Shown here: piece by piece, positions 8,186 through 16,500 of the stretch
Layout of the letters: every line of letters begins with the position of its first letter
How positions within the stretch are numbered: position 1 is the stretch's first letter
Assembly: GCF_020400605.1 (NCBI RefSeq)
Contig: NZ_JAINRD010000039.1
Location: 1 to 46,718 of the forward strand
Source of the DNA: Streptomyces aculeolatus
Lineage (GTDB): Bacteria > Actinomycetota > Actinomycetes > Streptomycetales > Streptomycetaceae
Reading direction: 5' to 3'
Length of the DNA stretch: 46,718 nt
Translations under genes and position numbers: made by a program
The notes under the pieces: model-generated
Database searches by the model: none
Seen by the model: the letters and a program-made list of their open reading frames with translations, nothing else
What the model was told of the DNA's origin: nothing

Positions 8186-8953
8186 TCAGCGCTGGCGGGC
8201 TGGGCGTACGACGATCTCGTTGACATCCACCTCCGGCGGCTGGGACAGGGCGTACGAGACGGCGGCGGCGATGGCGCCGGGGGCGATCGCGTGGGCGCGG
8301 TAGGTGCGCATGGCTTCGGCCGCGCCGGGGTCGGTGATGGTGCCGGCGAGTTCGGAGGTGACGACGCCGGGCGAGACCGTCGTCACCCGCACCGAGGGGT
8401 CGGACTCCTGCCGCAGTCCCTCCGTGATCGCCCAGGCCGCGTACTTCGTGGCGCAGTACACGGCGCCGGTGGGCACGACCTCGTGGGCGCCGACGCTGGC
8501 GACGGTGACGAAGTGCCCGGAGCCCTGTTCGCCGAACACGGGCAGCGCCGCGGCGATGCTGTGGAGCAGCCCGCGGACGTTCACGTCGATCATGCGGTCC
8601 CACTCGGCGACGAGCAGGGAGTCCAGCCGCGACAGCGGCATCACCCCGGCGTTGGCGACGAACACGTCGACGCGGCCGTGGCGCTCGCGGGCACCGGAGA
8701 CGAAGTCCTCGACGTCGGCGCGGTCCGTGACGTCGAGGGCCACGGGCTCCAGGGAGCCGCCGGCGCGGGCCGCGGCGCCGGCCGTGCGCTCCGCGAGGGC
8801 CTTCAGGCGGTCGGTGCGGCGGGCGCCCGCCACCACCCGGTGGCCCCCGGCGGCGAGCCGGGCGGCGACGGCCTCGCCGATGCCGCTGCTGGCGCCGGTG
8901 ACGAGGACGGTCTTCGCGCCAGCGGGGGTCTGTTCTGCGTGCTGTGTGGTCAT
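8186..8953 (-). CDS. SDR-family NAD(P)-dependent oxidoreductase
   Basis: A 255-residue classical short-chain dehydrogenase. The cofactor motif TGASSGIG is at 19-26 and NAG at 101-103. Catalytic Ser lies near 153 (TVASVGAH), and YCATK (Tyr 166, Lys 170) completes the active site. ATG 8953 is preferred over GTG 8959. The substrate is unknown. It is divergent from the MmyB-type regulator at 9057 with about 100 bp between them, the usual arrangement for a regulator that controls the SDR beside it. Confidence 0.9.
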   Translation of the reverse strand: MTTQHAEQTPAGAKTVLVTGASSGIGEAVAARLAAGGHRVVAGARRTDRLKALAERTAGAAARAGGSLEPVALDVTDRADVEDFVSGARERHGRVDVFVANAGVMPLSRLDSLLVAEWDRMIDVNVRGLLHSIAAALPVFGEQGSGHFVTVASVGAHEVVPTGAVYCATKYAAWAITEGLRQESDPSVRVTTVSPGVVTSELAGTITDPGAAEAMRTYRAHAIAPGAIAAAVSYALSQPPEVDVNEIVVRPARQR

Positions 8954-9044
8954 GGCCACGAGGCTGGGCCGCCCTCGGCGCCCGCGGCAGAGGCGGCTTC
9001 CTCCTGGGTGCGGCGCACCCAGGCACGGCCGGGCGCGGCGCGCC

Positions 9045-9056
9045 TAGCATGGCGGC
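9045..9056 (+). promoter_or_regulatory. Leaderless -10 element for the MmyB-type regulator
   Basis: TAGCAT at 9045-9050 is a good actinomycete -10 hexamer (TANNNT) and lies exactly six bases before the ATG at 9057. There is no ribosome-binding site. The transcript probably starts at the A of the start codon. Confidence 0.5.
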
Positions 9057-9884
9057 ATGGCACGGACCGAGCTGGGCGCCTTCCTCACCGCGCGCCGCGC
9101 CGGCGTCACGCCGGCCGCGGCGAACCTCGCGGTCACGGGGCACCGCCGGGTGCCGGGCCTGCGGCGCGAGGAGGTCGCCCTGCTGGCCGGGGTCAGCACC
9201 GACTACTACGTACGGCTGGAGCAGGGCCGGGAGCGCTCGCCGTCCGCGCAGGTCCTCGACGCGCTCGCCGCCGCGCTGCGGCTGGACGAGGACGGCCGGC
9301 TGCATCTGTTCCGGCTGGCCGGCGTGGGGCCGCGCGCCCGCGCCGCCGCGGTGCCGGACCGGGTGGAGCCGGGCCTGCTCGCCCTCATGGACGCCTGGCC
9401 GCACAACCCTGCGGTCGTCCACAACCGCGCGTACGACGTACTCGCCTCGAACGCCATCGCCGACGCGCTCTTCCTCGGCTGGCCGCACTCGCGCAACCTG
9501 ATGGAGGTCGTGTTCACCGACCCCGCCGCCCGCTCCTTCTACCGGGACTGGCCGGACGTGGCGCGCAACTCGGTGGCCGGCTTCCGCCTGGGCCACGGCG
9601 CGGCGCCGGACGACCCGCGGGTGCGGCAGGTACTGGCCGGGCTGCTGGAGTCGAGCCCGGAGTTCGCGGAGCTGTGGGCGCGGCACGACGCCCGCGGGAA
9701 GGCGCTGGAGCAGAAGCGCTTCGCGCACCGCGACGTGGGTCCGCTGACGCTGACGATGCAGACCTTCGACGTGCGGGCGGCCCCGGGGCAGGAGTTGGTC
9801 GTCTACCACGCGGAGCCGGGCTCGCCCGGCAGCGAGGCGCTCGCGCTCCTCGGCTCCCTCGCCGCGACCGCGGGGCGGGACTGA
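9057..9884 (+). CDS. XRE-family regulator with MmyB-like ligand-binding domain
   Basis: A 275-residue regulator. The N-terminal helix-turn-helix (about 37-60, GLRREEVALLAGVSTDYYVR followed by LEQGRERSPS) is the hallmark of the MmyB-like XRE family. The rest (about 100-270) is the PAS-like MmyB ligand-binding domain, including ALMDAWPHNPAVVHNRAYDV. Members typically regulate a divergent oxidoreductase, as the SDR here. The start codon appears leaderless. The ligand is unknown. Confidence 0.93.
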   Translation: MARTELGAFLTARRAGVTPAAANLAVTGHRRVPGLRREEVALLAGVSTDYYVRLEQGRERSPSAQVLDALAAALRLDEDGRLHLFRLAGVGPRARAAAVPDRVEPGLLALMDAWPHNPAVVHNRAYDVLASNAIADALFLGWPHSRNLMEVVFTDPAARSFYRDWPDVARNSVAGFRLGHGAAPDDPRVRQVLAGLLESSPEFAELWARHDARGKALEQKRFAHRDVGPLTLTMQTFDVRAAPGQELVVYHAEPGSPGSEALALLGSLAATAGRD

Positions 9885-9924
9885 CCTGCCAGGCACTGAC
9901 AAATGACAGATATCAGATACCAGA

Positions 9925-9962
9925 TGACGGCTGACGGCTGACGGCTGACGGCTGACGGCTGA
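9925..9962. repeat. Tandem heptamer repeat TGACGGC
   Basis: Five perfect head-to-tail copies of TGACGGC run from 9925 to 9959, followed by a degenerate TGACCGT. They lie in the convergent gap between the MmyB regulator and the GNAT gene. No stem-loop terminator is evident there. Confidence 0.9.
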
Positions 9963-9992
9963 CCGTCGACGTCCCGCGGGGCGGTTTCGCGC

Positions 9993-10991
9993 TCAGCCGG
10001 GCAAGTGCAGCCGGTAGGTGTGGGTGCGCCGGTACGGGCGGAAGCCGAGCTGCTCGCCGAGGGCGAGCACCGCGGCCTCGCCGTCGGCCGCGGCGGTCTC
10101 CACCTCGTTGATCTGCGGGTGCTCCGCGTGCAGCCGGCGCAGCATCTCGGCCGTGACCCAGCGGCCGAGGCCGCGGCGGCGGTGGGCCGGGACGACGGCG
10201 AGGTGGCTGTGCTGGGCGCGCGGGGCGGGCGCGGGCGGGATGAGCACCTCGGTGTAGCCGGCGACGGCTCCGGTGTCCCTGTGCAGCGCGGCCACCGTCA
10301 GCAGCCGGCCGCTTTCCGGCGGCGGCGCACCGGTGTCCGTGCGGAAGGCGAAGCCGGGCACGGCGGCGGCGAGGCCGTCGGGGGCGGCGGCGGGCTGCGT
10401 GAGGCCGGTGCGCGGTGCGGCGGGTGTCCCTCGGGCGGGGACGGCGGGGGCGTACCAGGTGGCGAGGCGGTAGCCCGGGTGGTCGGTGTAGACCAGTTCC
10501 GCGAGCCAGGCGCGGTGCACCTCGGCCAGCGGGAGCAGCAGGTGGTGGACGACGCGCTCGCGGACGAAGCCGTGCCGCAGGCAGAAGACGTCCGCCGGCG
10601 TGCAGGCCGGGGCGGCGGCGCGCAGGGTGGCCCAGCCGTCCTCGCGGGCCGCGGCGGCGACGGCGGCGAGCAGCAGGGTCCCGGTGCCGCGGCGGCGGGC
10701 GGCGGGGTGGACGTAGAGCTGGAGGTCCGCGGTCGTACGGGCGGGGCCGGGCGAGGCCGGCCGCACCCCCGCGACGGCCGTCACCTCGCCCTCCGCCCCC
10801 GTGGCCGCCCAGGCCGGCGGCATCCTGCCGCCGGCCTGGGCGTCCCCCCGCAGTCCGGCGAGGACCTCTTCCCGTACCGGCGCCGGGACGCCGGGCAGGT
10901 CCGTCGCCCGCGCGGCGGCGACGACCGCGTGCCAGGCGGCCGCGGCCGGCGCGGCGTCGCGTACGACGGCGATCTCCACCGGTGAACTCAT
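9993..10991 (-). CDS. Tandem GNAT N-acetyltransferase
   Basis: A 332-residue protein with two GNAT acetyl-CoA-binding domains. The first has LYVHPAARRRGTGTLLLAAV around 92-111, and the second has LAVVPAHRRRGLGRWV near residues 280-295; both fit the V-x-P-x-x-R-x-x-G-x-G motif A. Double GNAT proteins include mycothiol synthase, but the present sequence is not convincingly MshD, so the substrate is open. ATG 10991 is chosen for the TGGAGG just upstream. It is divergent from the degenerate SDR across a mirror-symmetric promoter. Confidence 0.85.
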   Translation of the reverse strand: MSSPVEIAVVRDAAPAAAAWHAVVAAARATDLPGVPAPVREEVLAGLRGDAQAGGRMPPAWAATGAEGEVTAVAGVRPASPGPARTTADLQLYVHPAARRRGTGTLLLAAVAAAAREDGWATLRAAAPACTPADVFCLRHGFVRERVVHHLLLPLAEVHRAWLAELVYTDHPGYRLATWYAPAVPARGTPAAPRTGLTQPAAAPDGLAAAVPGFAFRTDTGAPPPESGRLLTVAALHRDTGAVAGYTEVLIPPAPAPRAQHSHLAVVPAHRRRGLGRWVTAEMLRRLHAEHPQINEVETAAADGEAAVLALGEQLGFRPYRRTHTYRLHLPG

Positions 10992-11021
10992 GCCTCCAGA
11001 GTCGCCGCCGCCGGGGCCGGT

Positions 11022-11126
11022 GAACAACGGCCGATCGCGGAACGTGCCATAACCCGTCGGTTATCGATGGGGGCGGGGGATTCATAACCGACGGGTTATC
11101 CGTCGTTGCCGGATCGGCCGTTGTTC
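11022..11126. promoter_or_regulatory. Mirror-symmetric divergent promoter with paired operators
   Basis: The gap is a nested inverted repeat centred on 11074. The outer arms are GAACAACGGCCGATC (11022-11036) and its exact complement GATCGGCCGTTGTTC (11112-11126). The inner arms are ATAACCCGTCGGTTAT (11049-11064) and its exact complement ATAACCGACGGGTTAT (11084-11099). Spacers between outer and inner arms are 12 bases on both sides but differ in sequence. Each inner arm is itself a dyad, ATAACC-N4-GGTTAT, resembling a LysR-type T-N11-A box. The LysR regulator at 12051 is the obvious candidate to bind both. Confidence 0.75.
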
Positions 11127-11205
11127 GCGGGGCACGGCGGGCCGAGGCTGGTCCCCGCAGACGAAAGAGCAGGAGCAGGCAGCCACCGAAGGGGGCGCAG
11201 CGTCC

Positions 11206-11967
11206 ATGACCGCCATCGCACGTACGGGCAGGGTCTGGTTCGTCACCACGGCAGGACACGGCGCGGGCCGGGCCGTCACCGCGGCCGCGCTGGCGCGCGG
11301 CGAACGGGTCGCGGCCGTCGTACCGGACGAGGCGGCCCGGGAGCGGCTGCTCGCGCGGCACGACGAGCACCGGCGCAGGTTGTTCGTCCGGGCCGTGGAC
11401 GTGGCCGACAACTGGTCGGTGAATGCCGCGGTGTGCGCGGCGTTCGACCGGTTCGGCCGGCTGGACGCGGTCGTGAACGATGCCCGGCCGCCGCGCCGCT
11501 CCCCCGCCGGTGGTGGTGCGGCGGCCGCCGGGGATGCGGCCGCCGCGGTCGGGTGGATTCCGGAGGAGGCGGCGCGGGCGCGGCTGGAGTCGGCGTTCTT
11601 CGGTCCGCTGTGGGTCGCGCAGGCGGTGCTGCCGCTGCTGTACGAGCAGGGTTCCGGGCATCTGCTGCAGCTGTGCGGGTCGGTCGCGCCGCCGGGGGCG
11701 CCGGGGGCCGCGCTGGACCGGGCGGGCGCGTGCGCGGTGGTGGCGTTGAGCCGGGCGGCGGCGTGCGAGGCGGCGCGTGCGGGCGTGGACGTCAGTGTCG
11801 TCGGGGGGCGTCCGGACGCGGGTGCGCTGCTGCGGCTGGTCGACGGTGCCGCGGACCGCCGCCGGTCGGCCGCCGGGTCCGCCGCCGCTCCGGCCCCGGC
11901 GTCGGCCGCGGCGCCGTCGTCCGCGTCGTCCTCCGCCTCCGCCGCAGGTCACGGGGCGGCGGCCTGA
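11206..11967 (+). CDS. Degenerate SDR-fold protein lacking the catalytic motif
   Basis: A 253-residue protein with the SDR Rossmann start TTAGHGAG (14-21) and a modified NAG motif (NDA at 91-93). The segment that should carry Y-x-x-x-K reads ALDRAGACAVVAL, so both catalytic Tyr and Lys are missing. The last 45 residues are an Ala/Ser/Pro-rich disordered tail. It may bind NAD(P) without classical SDR catalysis. It is transcribed from the mirrored promoter and is followed after 83 bp by the LysR gene. Confidence 0.75.
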   Translation: MTAIARTGRVWFVTTAGHGAGRAVTAAALARGERVAAVVPDEAARERLLARHDEHRRRLFVRAVDVADNWSVNAAVCAAFDRFGRLDAVVNDARPPRRSPAGGGAAAAGDAAAAVGWIPEEAARARLESAFFGPLWVAQAVLPLLYEQGSGHLLQLCGSVAPPGAPGAALDRAGACAVVALSRAAACEAARAGVDVSVVGGRPDAGALLRLVDGAADRRRSAAGSAAAPAPASAAAPSSASSSASAAGHGAAA

Positions 11968-12050
11968 GGGTGACGGGGGCGGGGCAGGCGGGATACGCTC
12001 CCGGGACAGTGCCGGTTTCCGGCGATGGCCAGGCGATACGGGGGTGCGGG

Positions 12051-13019
12051 ATGGAGCTGCGGGACATAGAGATCTTCCTCGCGCTCGCCGAGGAGTTGCA
12101 CTTCGGCCGTACCGCGGAGCGGCTGCATGTCTCGCAGGCGCGGGTGAGCCAGTCGATCGCCAAGCAGGAGCGCCGTATCGGGGCGCCGCTGTTCGAGCGG
12201 ACCAGCCGCCGGGTGGAGCTGACGGCCATCGGGGCGCAGCTCCACGGTGATCTGCAGGCGGGTTACCGGCGGATCCAGGACGGTATCGACTCGGCCGCCG
12301 CCGCGGCCCGGGGGACGACGGGTGTGCTGACGCTGGGGCTGATGTGCGCCCAGGCGTTCGACCAGGCGTCGATCCTGGCGCGTTTCAAGGACCGGTACCC
12401 GGGTGTGGAGCTGCGTTTCCGCGAGGTGGTCTTCAGTGATCCGTTCGGGATGCTGCGGGCGGGCGAGGTGGATCTGGAGGTCACCTGGCTGCCGGTGCGC
12501 GAGCCGGATCTGACGGTGGGGCCGGTGCTGGCCCGTGAGCCGCATGTGCTGATGGTCGCCGAGGGGCATCCGTTCGCGGCCCGCGGTTCGGTGAGCATGG
12601 AGGATCTCGCGGACTGCGTTTTCCCGCAGCCGGTGAGTCCGGTTCCGGCGTACTGGATGGAGGCGCTGATGCCGGCGCGTACGCCGTCGGGGCGGCCGAT
12701 CCCCGCGGACGGGCCGAGGATCGCGACGTTCCAGGAGGCGCAGGCGGTGGTGGCGGCCGGGGACGCGGTGTGCGTGGTGCAGGGCGAGGCGGCGCGGCAC
12801 TTCCCGCGGCCGGGCATCGCGTATGTGCCGATCACGGAGCAGCCGATGGGCGTGTGGGGGCTGATCTGGCGTACGGCGCACGAGACGCCGCTGGTGCGGG
12901 CTTTCGTGCAGTCGGCGGTGGACACGCTGGCGGCCGCGGGCGAGGCGGCGTCTGCCGCGGAGGTTCCGCAGGTGCCGGGGCCGGCGCGTGCGGTGCCGGA
13001 GCCGGCGGTTGCCGGGTGA
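12051..13019 (+). CDS. LysR-family transcriptional regulator
   Basis: A 322-residue LysR regulator. The N-terminal winged helix-turn-helix (ELRDIEIFLALAEELHFGRT, then AERLHVSQARVSQSI, 1-60) is typical. The linker helix and a two-lobed effector domain (about 90-295) follow, starting LTLGLMCAQAF. The last 25 residues are a Pro/Ala tail. Its likely targets are the two ATAACC-N4-GGTTAT dyads at 11049-11064 and 11084-11099, which would control the upstream SDR-like gene and the divergent GNAT gene. The effector is unknown. Confidence 0.93.
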   Translation: MELRDIEIFLALAEELHFGRTAERLHVSQARVSQSIAKQERRIGAPLFERTSRRVELTAIGAQLHGDLQAGYRRIQDGIDSAAAAARGTTGVLTLGLMCAQAFDQASILARFKDRYPGVELRFREVVFSDPFGMLRAGEVDLEVTWLPVREPDLTVGPVLAREPHVLMVAEGHPFAARGSVSMEDLADCVFPQPVSPVPAYWMEALMPARTPSGRPIPADGPRIATFQEAQAVVAAGDAVCVVQGEAARHFPRPGIAYVPITEQPMGVWGLIWRTAHETPLVRAFVQSAVDTLAAAGEAASAAEVPQVPGPARAVPEPAVAG

Positions 13020-13063
13020 GCCTGCGCGGTGTGGCTGCCCGCGGGTGAGCCTGCGCGGCGGTT

Positions 13064-13949
13064 TCAGAGCCGGTCGTTCTGTTTGAGTACGGCGATGGCG
13101 CCGACGGTGCGGTAGCCGCGCCATTCCAGTGCGGCGGCGGGTGAGTACGAGCCGAAGTCGACGGTCCAGCCGCCGTCTTCCTGCTGGTCGGCGGCCAGTC
13201 CGCGGAGTTCGGCGTCGATGGTCTCCGGGGCGTAGAGGGTGCGGGTGGGGCGGCCGGGTTCGGGTGCGATGTCGAGGGGCCGGATGGCCTCGCCTTCGGC
13301 GCCGCCGGTGACGGGAAGGACGCCGTCGTCGGGGATGAGGGGGCGCAGTCGTTCCAGGAGGGCGGCGGCCTGCGGGCGGGTGTCCGCGGCGGCGTCGAGG
13401 AAGCGGATGGCGAAGGACAGTTCGATGGCGTGCGGTTCTTCGCCGATGGCTTCGACGGCGTCGAGGCAGTAGCGGGTGGCGCGTTCGAGCCAGGGGTGGG
13501 CGGCGACGGCGGGGTCGTGTGCGGCGAGGCGCAGGGCGGTGCCGGCGGCGAACGCGGTGCTCTGCAGGGTGGAGGTCTGCGGGTCGGCCTGTGTCCAGAA
13601 CGGTGCGCAGCCGGCGGGGTCGGCGACGGGGAGCGCGAAAGGGAGGCCTCCGTCGGGGAGGGTGGTCTCCAGCAGCCAGTCGCAGAGGCGTGCTGCGTGC
13701 GGGGTGGTGGCGGGGGCGGCGTCGACGAATGCTTCGAAGGCGTGCAGTGCGCCGCCGGGCTGGCTCTCCGGTGCGCGCAGGTCGGGTTCCAGGCCCCAGC
13801 CGTAGCCGCCGTCGGGGTTGCGGTAGCCGTCGACGGCGGCGAGTACGGCGGCGGGGTCGGTCTCGCCGAGGAGGAGCGAAGCGGCGGCGGTCGAGGAGCC
13901 GGGCGTGGGTGGCCATGAACGAGGCGGCGGCGCGGAGGTCTGCGGTCAT
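13064..13949 (-). pseudogene. Frameshifted terpenoid-cyclase-fold-like gene
   Basis: ATG 13949 opens MTADLRAAASFMATHARLLD for 25 codons. At about 13876-13877 the frame changes, and coding continues as LLLGETDPAAVLAAVDGYRN and then PDGGYGWGLEPDL to the TGA at 13064-13066. Joined, it would be about 295 residues of a cytoplasmic alpha/alpha-barrel protein resembling the prenyltransferase/squalene-cyclase repeat superfamily (QEDGGW motif near the end). The shifted frame has a stop just before the junction and no alternative start, so this is a real disruption or a one-base sequencing error. Confidence 0.7.
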
Positions 13950-14079
13950 ACGGCCACGATGGCAGTGGCCCGGTCGGTGGTCTTGAAGGTTTCGGACGTG
14001 TCCGCCGGCCGGGACCGGTTCGGGGGACGGCCGTGTGCGGCGGGCCGCCTTTCCCCAGGTCGGCGGCGCTCCCCGGCGT

Positions 14080-14115
14080 CCTCCGTACGCGCCCCCGCGG
14101 GGGCGCGTACGGAGG
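14080..14115. terminator. Perfect 36-bp palindrome, terminator of the DJ-1 gene
   Basis: An 18-bp arm beginning CCTCCGTACGCG is followed directly by its exact complement, with no unpaired bases in between. It lies 21 bases past the stop of the exported DJ-1/PfpI gene (minus strand) and before the frameshifted gene. It should form a very stable hairpin in either transcript. Confidence 0.7.
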
Positions 14116-14136
14116 TCAGGTGGCGGAGGCGGACTC

Positions 14137-14937
14137 CTATTGCTGGGACTCGGCGAGGAGGCGCAGCGCCAGCTCCTTCAGTTCGGGGCTCGCCTCGGCC
14201 GCGTTGCCGGAGTCGTACGGGGGCTGCGGGTCGTACTCGACGGCGAGTTGGACGGCGCGGGCCGTCCGTTCGTCGGTGAGCAGGGCGGCGAGGTGGAGGG
14301 ACATGTCGATGCCCGCGGAGACGCCGGCGGCGGTGATCACCTTGCCGTCGTGGACGTAGCGTTCCGGCACATAGGTGACTCCGAAGGTCGTCTCCAGGTA
14401 GTCCTTGGACGCCCAGTAGGTGGTGGCGCGGGTGCCGAGGAGGCCGGCGGCGCCGAGGACGAGGGAGCCGGTGCACACCGAGGTGGTGAAGCGGGTGCGG
14501 CGGTGGGCGCGGCGCAGGAAGCGGCGGATCGCCGGGTTCTCCATGGCGGCGATGGTGCCGCGGTTGCCGGCTCCGGGTACGAGGACCACGTCGAGTTCGC
14601 CGGTCTCGGCGAAGGCCCGGTCGGCGACGACGGCGGTGTGTCCGGTGTCCGTGCGGACGGGGCCGCGGCGTTCGGCGATCATCGTGATGTCGGCGCCGGG
14701 CAGCCGGGAGAGGACCTCGACCGGGCCGGTGGGGTCGAGGAGGCTGAAGCCGTCGTACAGCACGACGCCGATCCGCGGGCCGTCGGCCGTCCGCCCGGCG
14801 GTGTCCCCCTTCGTGCCGGCGTGCGCGGCGGCGGCCGGGAGTCCGGCGGTCAGGCCCGCCGCGGCCAGCGCGGCCGCGCCGCCGAGGGCGGCCCTGCGGG
14901 TCGTCGTCGTGTCCGTCCTGTTGTCGCTGTTCGTCAT
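14137..14937 (-). CDS. Exported DJ-1/PfpI-family protein, isonitrile-hydratase-like
   Basis: A 266-residue protein with a probable Tat signal (TTTRRAALGG, Arg 14-15, then an Ala-rich hydrophobic core ending near AAAHAG) followed by one DJ-1/PfpI domain (about 54-235). The nucleophile elbow SVCTGSLVLGAAGLL places the reactive Cys at 155, and YDGFSLLDPTGPVEVL is the typical first half. The layout resembles isonitrile hydratase and GlxA N-domains, but export is unusual for these. Its ATG overlaps the stop of the GlxA-type regulator as ATGA, so translation is coupled. Confidence 0.85.
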   Translation of the reverse strand: MTNSDNRTDTTTTRRAALGGAAALAAAGLTAGLPAAAAHAGTKGDTAGRTADGPRIGVVLYDGFSLLDPTGPVEVLSRLPGADITMIAERRGPVRTDTGHTAVVADRAFAETGELDVVLVPGAGNRGTIAAMENPAIRRFLRRAHRRTRFTTSVCTGSLVLGAAGLLGTRATTYWASKDYLETTFGVTYVPERYVHDGKVITAAGVSAGIDMSLHLAALLTDERTARAVQLAVEYDPQPPYDSGNAAEASPELKELALRLLAESQQ

Positions 14938-15947
14938 GTTCCGGGAGTCTGCCGCGCGGGCGGCGGGGGTGGCCGCGGCATGTCCGGCATCCTGCGAATC
15001 GTGTCCCCGGTGGCGCCGTAGTGGTCGAGGAACGCCTGCCGCAGCGTCTCGGCGGAGCGGAACCCGCAGCGGCGTGCGATGGCGGCCAGCGTCAGCCCGC
15101 TGGAGCGGACGAGGTGGGCGGCGCCCTCGGTGCGGGCGGCGCGCACCGCGCGCGCCGGGGTGGTGCCGAGGTGGCGGGCGAACAGCCGGGTGAGGTGGCG
15201 CGTGCTGATGCCGGCGCGGGCGGCGAGCGCGGGCGGTGCGAGGTCGTCGGCGAGGTGGGCGGCGACGTATCCCAGGAGGTCGCGGACGAGGCGGTCGCCG
15301 CTGGGCGGGGCGGCGAGGAACATGCTGATCTGCGCCTGGTCGGCGGGGCGGTGCAGGTACGTCACGAGTTCGCGGGCGATTCCGCGGGCGAGGGTCGGGC
15401 CGTGTTCGTCCTCGATGAGCGCGAGTGTGAGGTCGAGGGCGCTGGTCACGCCGGCGGAGGTGTAGACGTGCCCGTCGCGTACGTACAGCGGGGCCGGGTC
15501 GACGGCGACGGCGGGGTGGCGGGCGGCGAGTTCGGCGCCGTAGCGCCAGTGGGTGGTCACCCGCCGCTGGTCGGCCAGGCCGGCGGCGGCGAGGACGAAC
15601 ACGCCGGTGCACACGGCGGCGACGCGGCGGGCGCCGGTGGCCAGTCTGCGTACCTGCTTGACCAGTTCGCCGTCCACGGCGGCGCGTTCGTGGCCGATGC
15701 CGCCGACGACCATGAGGGTGTCCGGGCGCGCCGGGACCTCGGCGAGGCGCTGTCCGCCACCGAGGCCGATGCCGGCGGAGCTGACGACGCCGCGTCCGCT
15801 GGCGGTGGCCAGGGTGATGGCGTACGGCGGGGCCGCGCCGGAGCGGTTCGCGGCGTCGAGGGCGCCGCTGGGGCAGGCGATGTCGAGTATCTGCGCGTCG
15901 TCGTACGCGACGAGCACGACCCGGCGTACGGTGTCCGCCACCCGCAC
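14934..15947 (-). CDS. GlxA-family transcriptional regulator (DJ-1 domain plus AraC HTH)
   Basis: A 337-residue regulator. An N-terminal DJ-1/PfpI domain (about 8-190) has VAYDDAQILDIACPSGALD and the Cys elbow AAVCTGVFVLAAAGL. It is joined to a C-terminal AraC-type double helix-turn-helix (about 225-315: LAARAGISTRHLTRLFARHL, then IARRCGFRSAETLRQAFLDH). Such proteins usually act as activators. It forms a two-gene operon with the exported DJ-1 protein through a 4-base overlap and is divergent from the SRPBCC gene. Confidence 0.93.
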   Translation of the reverse strand: MRVADTVRRVVLVAYDDAQILDIACPSGALDAANRSGAAPPYAITLATASGRGVVSSAGIGLGGGQRLAEVPARPDTLMVVGGIGHERAAVDGELVKQVRRLATGARRVAAVCTGVFVLAAAGLADQRRVTTHWRYGAELAARHPAVAVDPAPLYVRDGHVYTSAGVTSALDLTLALIEDEHGPTLARGIARELVTYLHRPADQAQISMFLAAPPSGDRLVRDLLGYVAAHLADDLAPPALAARAGISTRHLTRLFARHLGTTPARAVRAARTEGAAHLVRSSGLTLAAIARRCGFRSAETLRQAFLDHYGATGDTIRRMPDMPRPPPPPARQTPGT

Positions 15948-16020
15948 CCCGCCCTTCCGGCCCGCCCGGGCCGTGCGCGTACGCGTGCGGCGGCCTCCGG
16001 CAGGGTACCCGGCGGCACCC

Positions 16021-16032
16021 TAGCCTTGGGGC
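16021..16032 (+). promoter_or_regulatory. Leaderless -10 element for the SRPBCC gene
   Basis: TAGCCT at 16021-16026 lies exactly six bases before the ATG at 16033, with no ribosome-binding site between. This is the same TANNNT-N6-ATG geometry as at three other starts in the window. Confidence 0.45.
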
Positions 16033-16500
16033 ATGGCCCTGTTCGAGGTGGAGCGTACGGTGCGGGCGTCGGTGGTCGAGGTGTGGGGGCGGCTGACGGA
16101 CTGGCCGGCGCACGGCGGGCGGGTTCCGCTGACGCGGATCACGGGTGTGTCGGTGCCGGCGTCGGGTGTCGGGGCGCGGTTCACGGCACGTACGGGTGTG
16201 GGGCGGGTGGGTTTCGACGATCCGATGGAGGTCGTCGTGTGGTCGCCGCCGGGCGCGGGGCGGGCGGCGGGGCGGTGCCGGCTGGTCAAACGGGGGCGGG
16301 TGGTCCTCGGGTGGGCCGAGATCGAGGTGCACGGGCCCGAAGCGAGCTCCGGCGGCGACGGCGGGGCCGGTGCGGTGCGGGTGGTGTGGCGGGAGGATCT
16401 CGGGGTGCGGGGCGTGCCGCGGGCGCTGGATCCGGTGGTGGCGTGGACTGCGCGCCGGGTGTTCGGCCGCGTCCTGGACGGGCTGCTGCGGGCCCCCTGA
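16033..16500 (+). CDS. SRPBCC-family (START-like) protein
   Basis: A 155-residue protein of the polyketide-cyclase/SRPBCC fold. It begins with the typical first strand and helix (ALFEVERTVRASVVEVWGRL, then TDWPAHGGRVP), continues with a beta-rich middle (VVVWSPPGAGRAAGRC) and ends with a long C-terminal helix (VAWTARRVFGRVLDGLL). Such proteins bind hydrophobic ligands in a cavity; no substrate can be given. It lies between the GlxA-type gene (divergent) and the mut operon. Confidence 0.8.
   Translation: MALFEVERTVRASVVEVWGRLTDWPAHGGRVPLTRITGVSVPASGVGARFTARTGVGRVGFDDPMEVVVWSPPGAGRAAGRCRLVKRGRVVLGWAEIEVHGPEASSGGDGGAGAVRVVWREDLGVRGVPRALDPVVAWTARRVFGRVLDGLLRAP

Noticed and set aside
9925..9962. 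CRISPR-like array
   Set aside because: The repeat unit is 7 bp, contiguous and without spacers; no cas genes are near.
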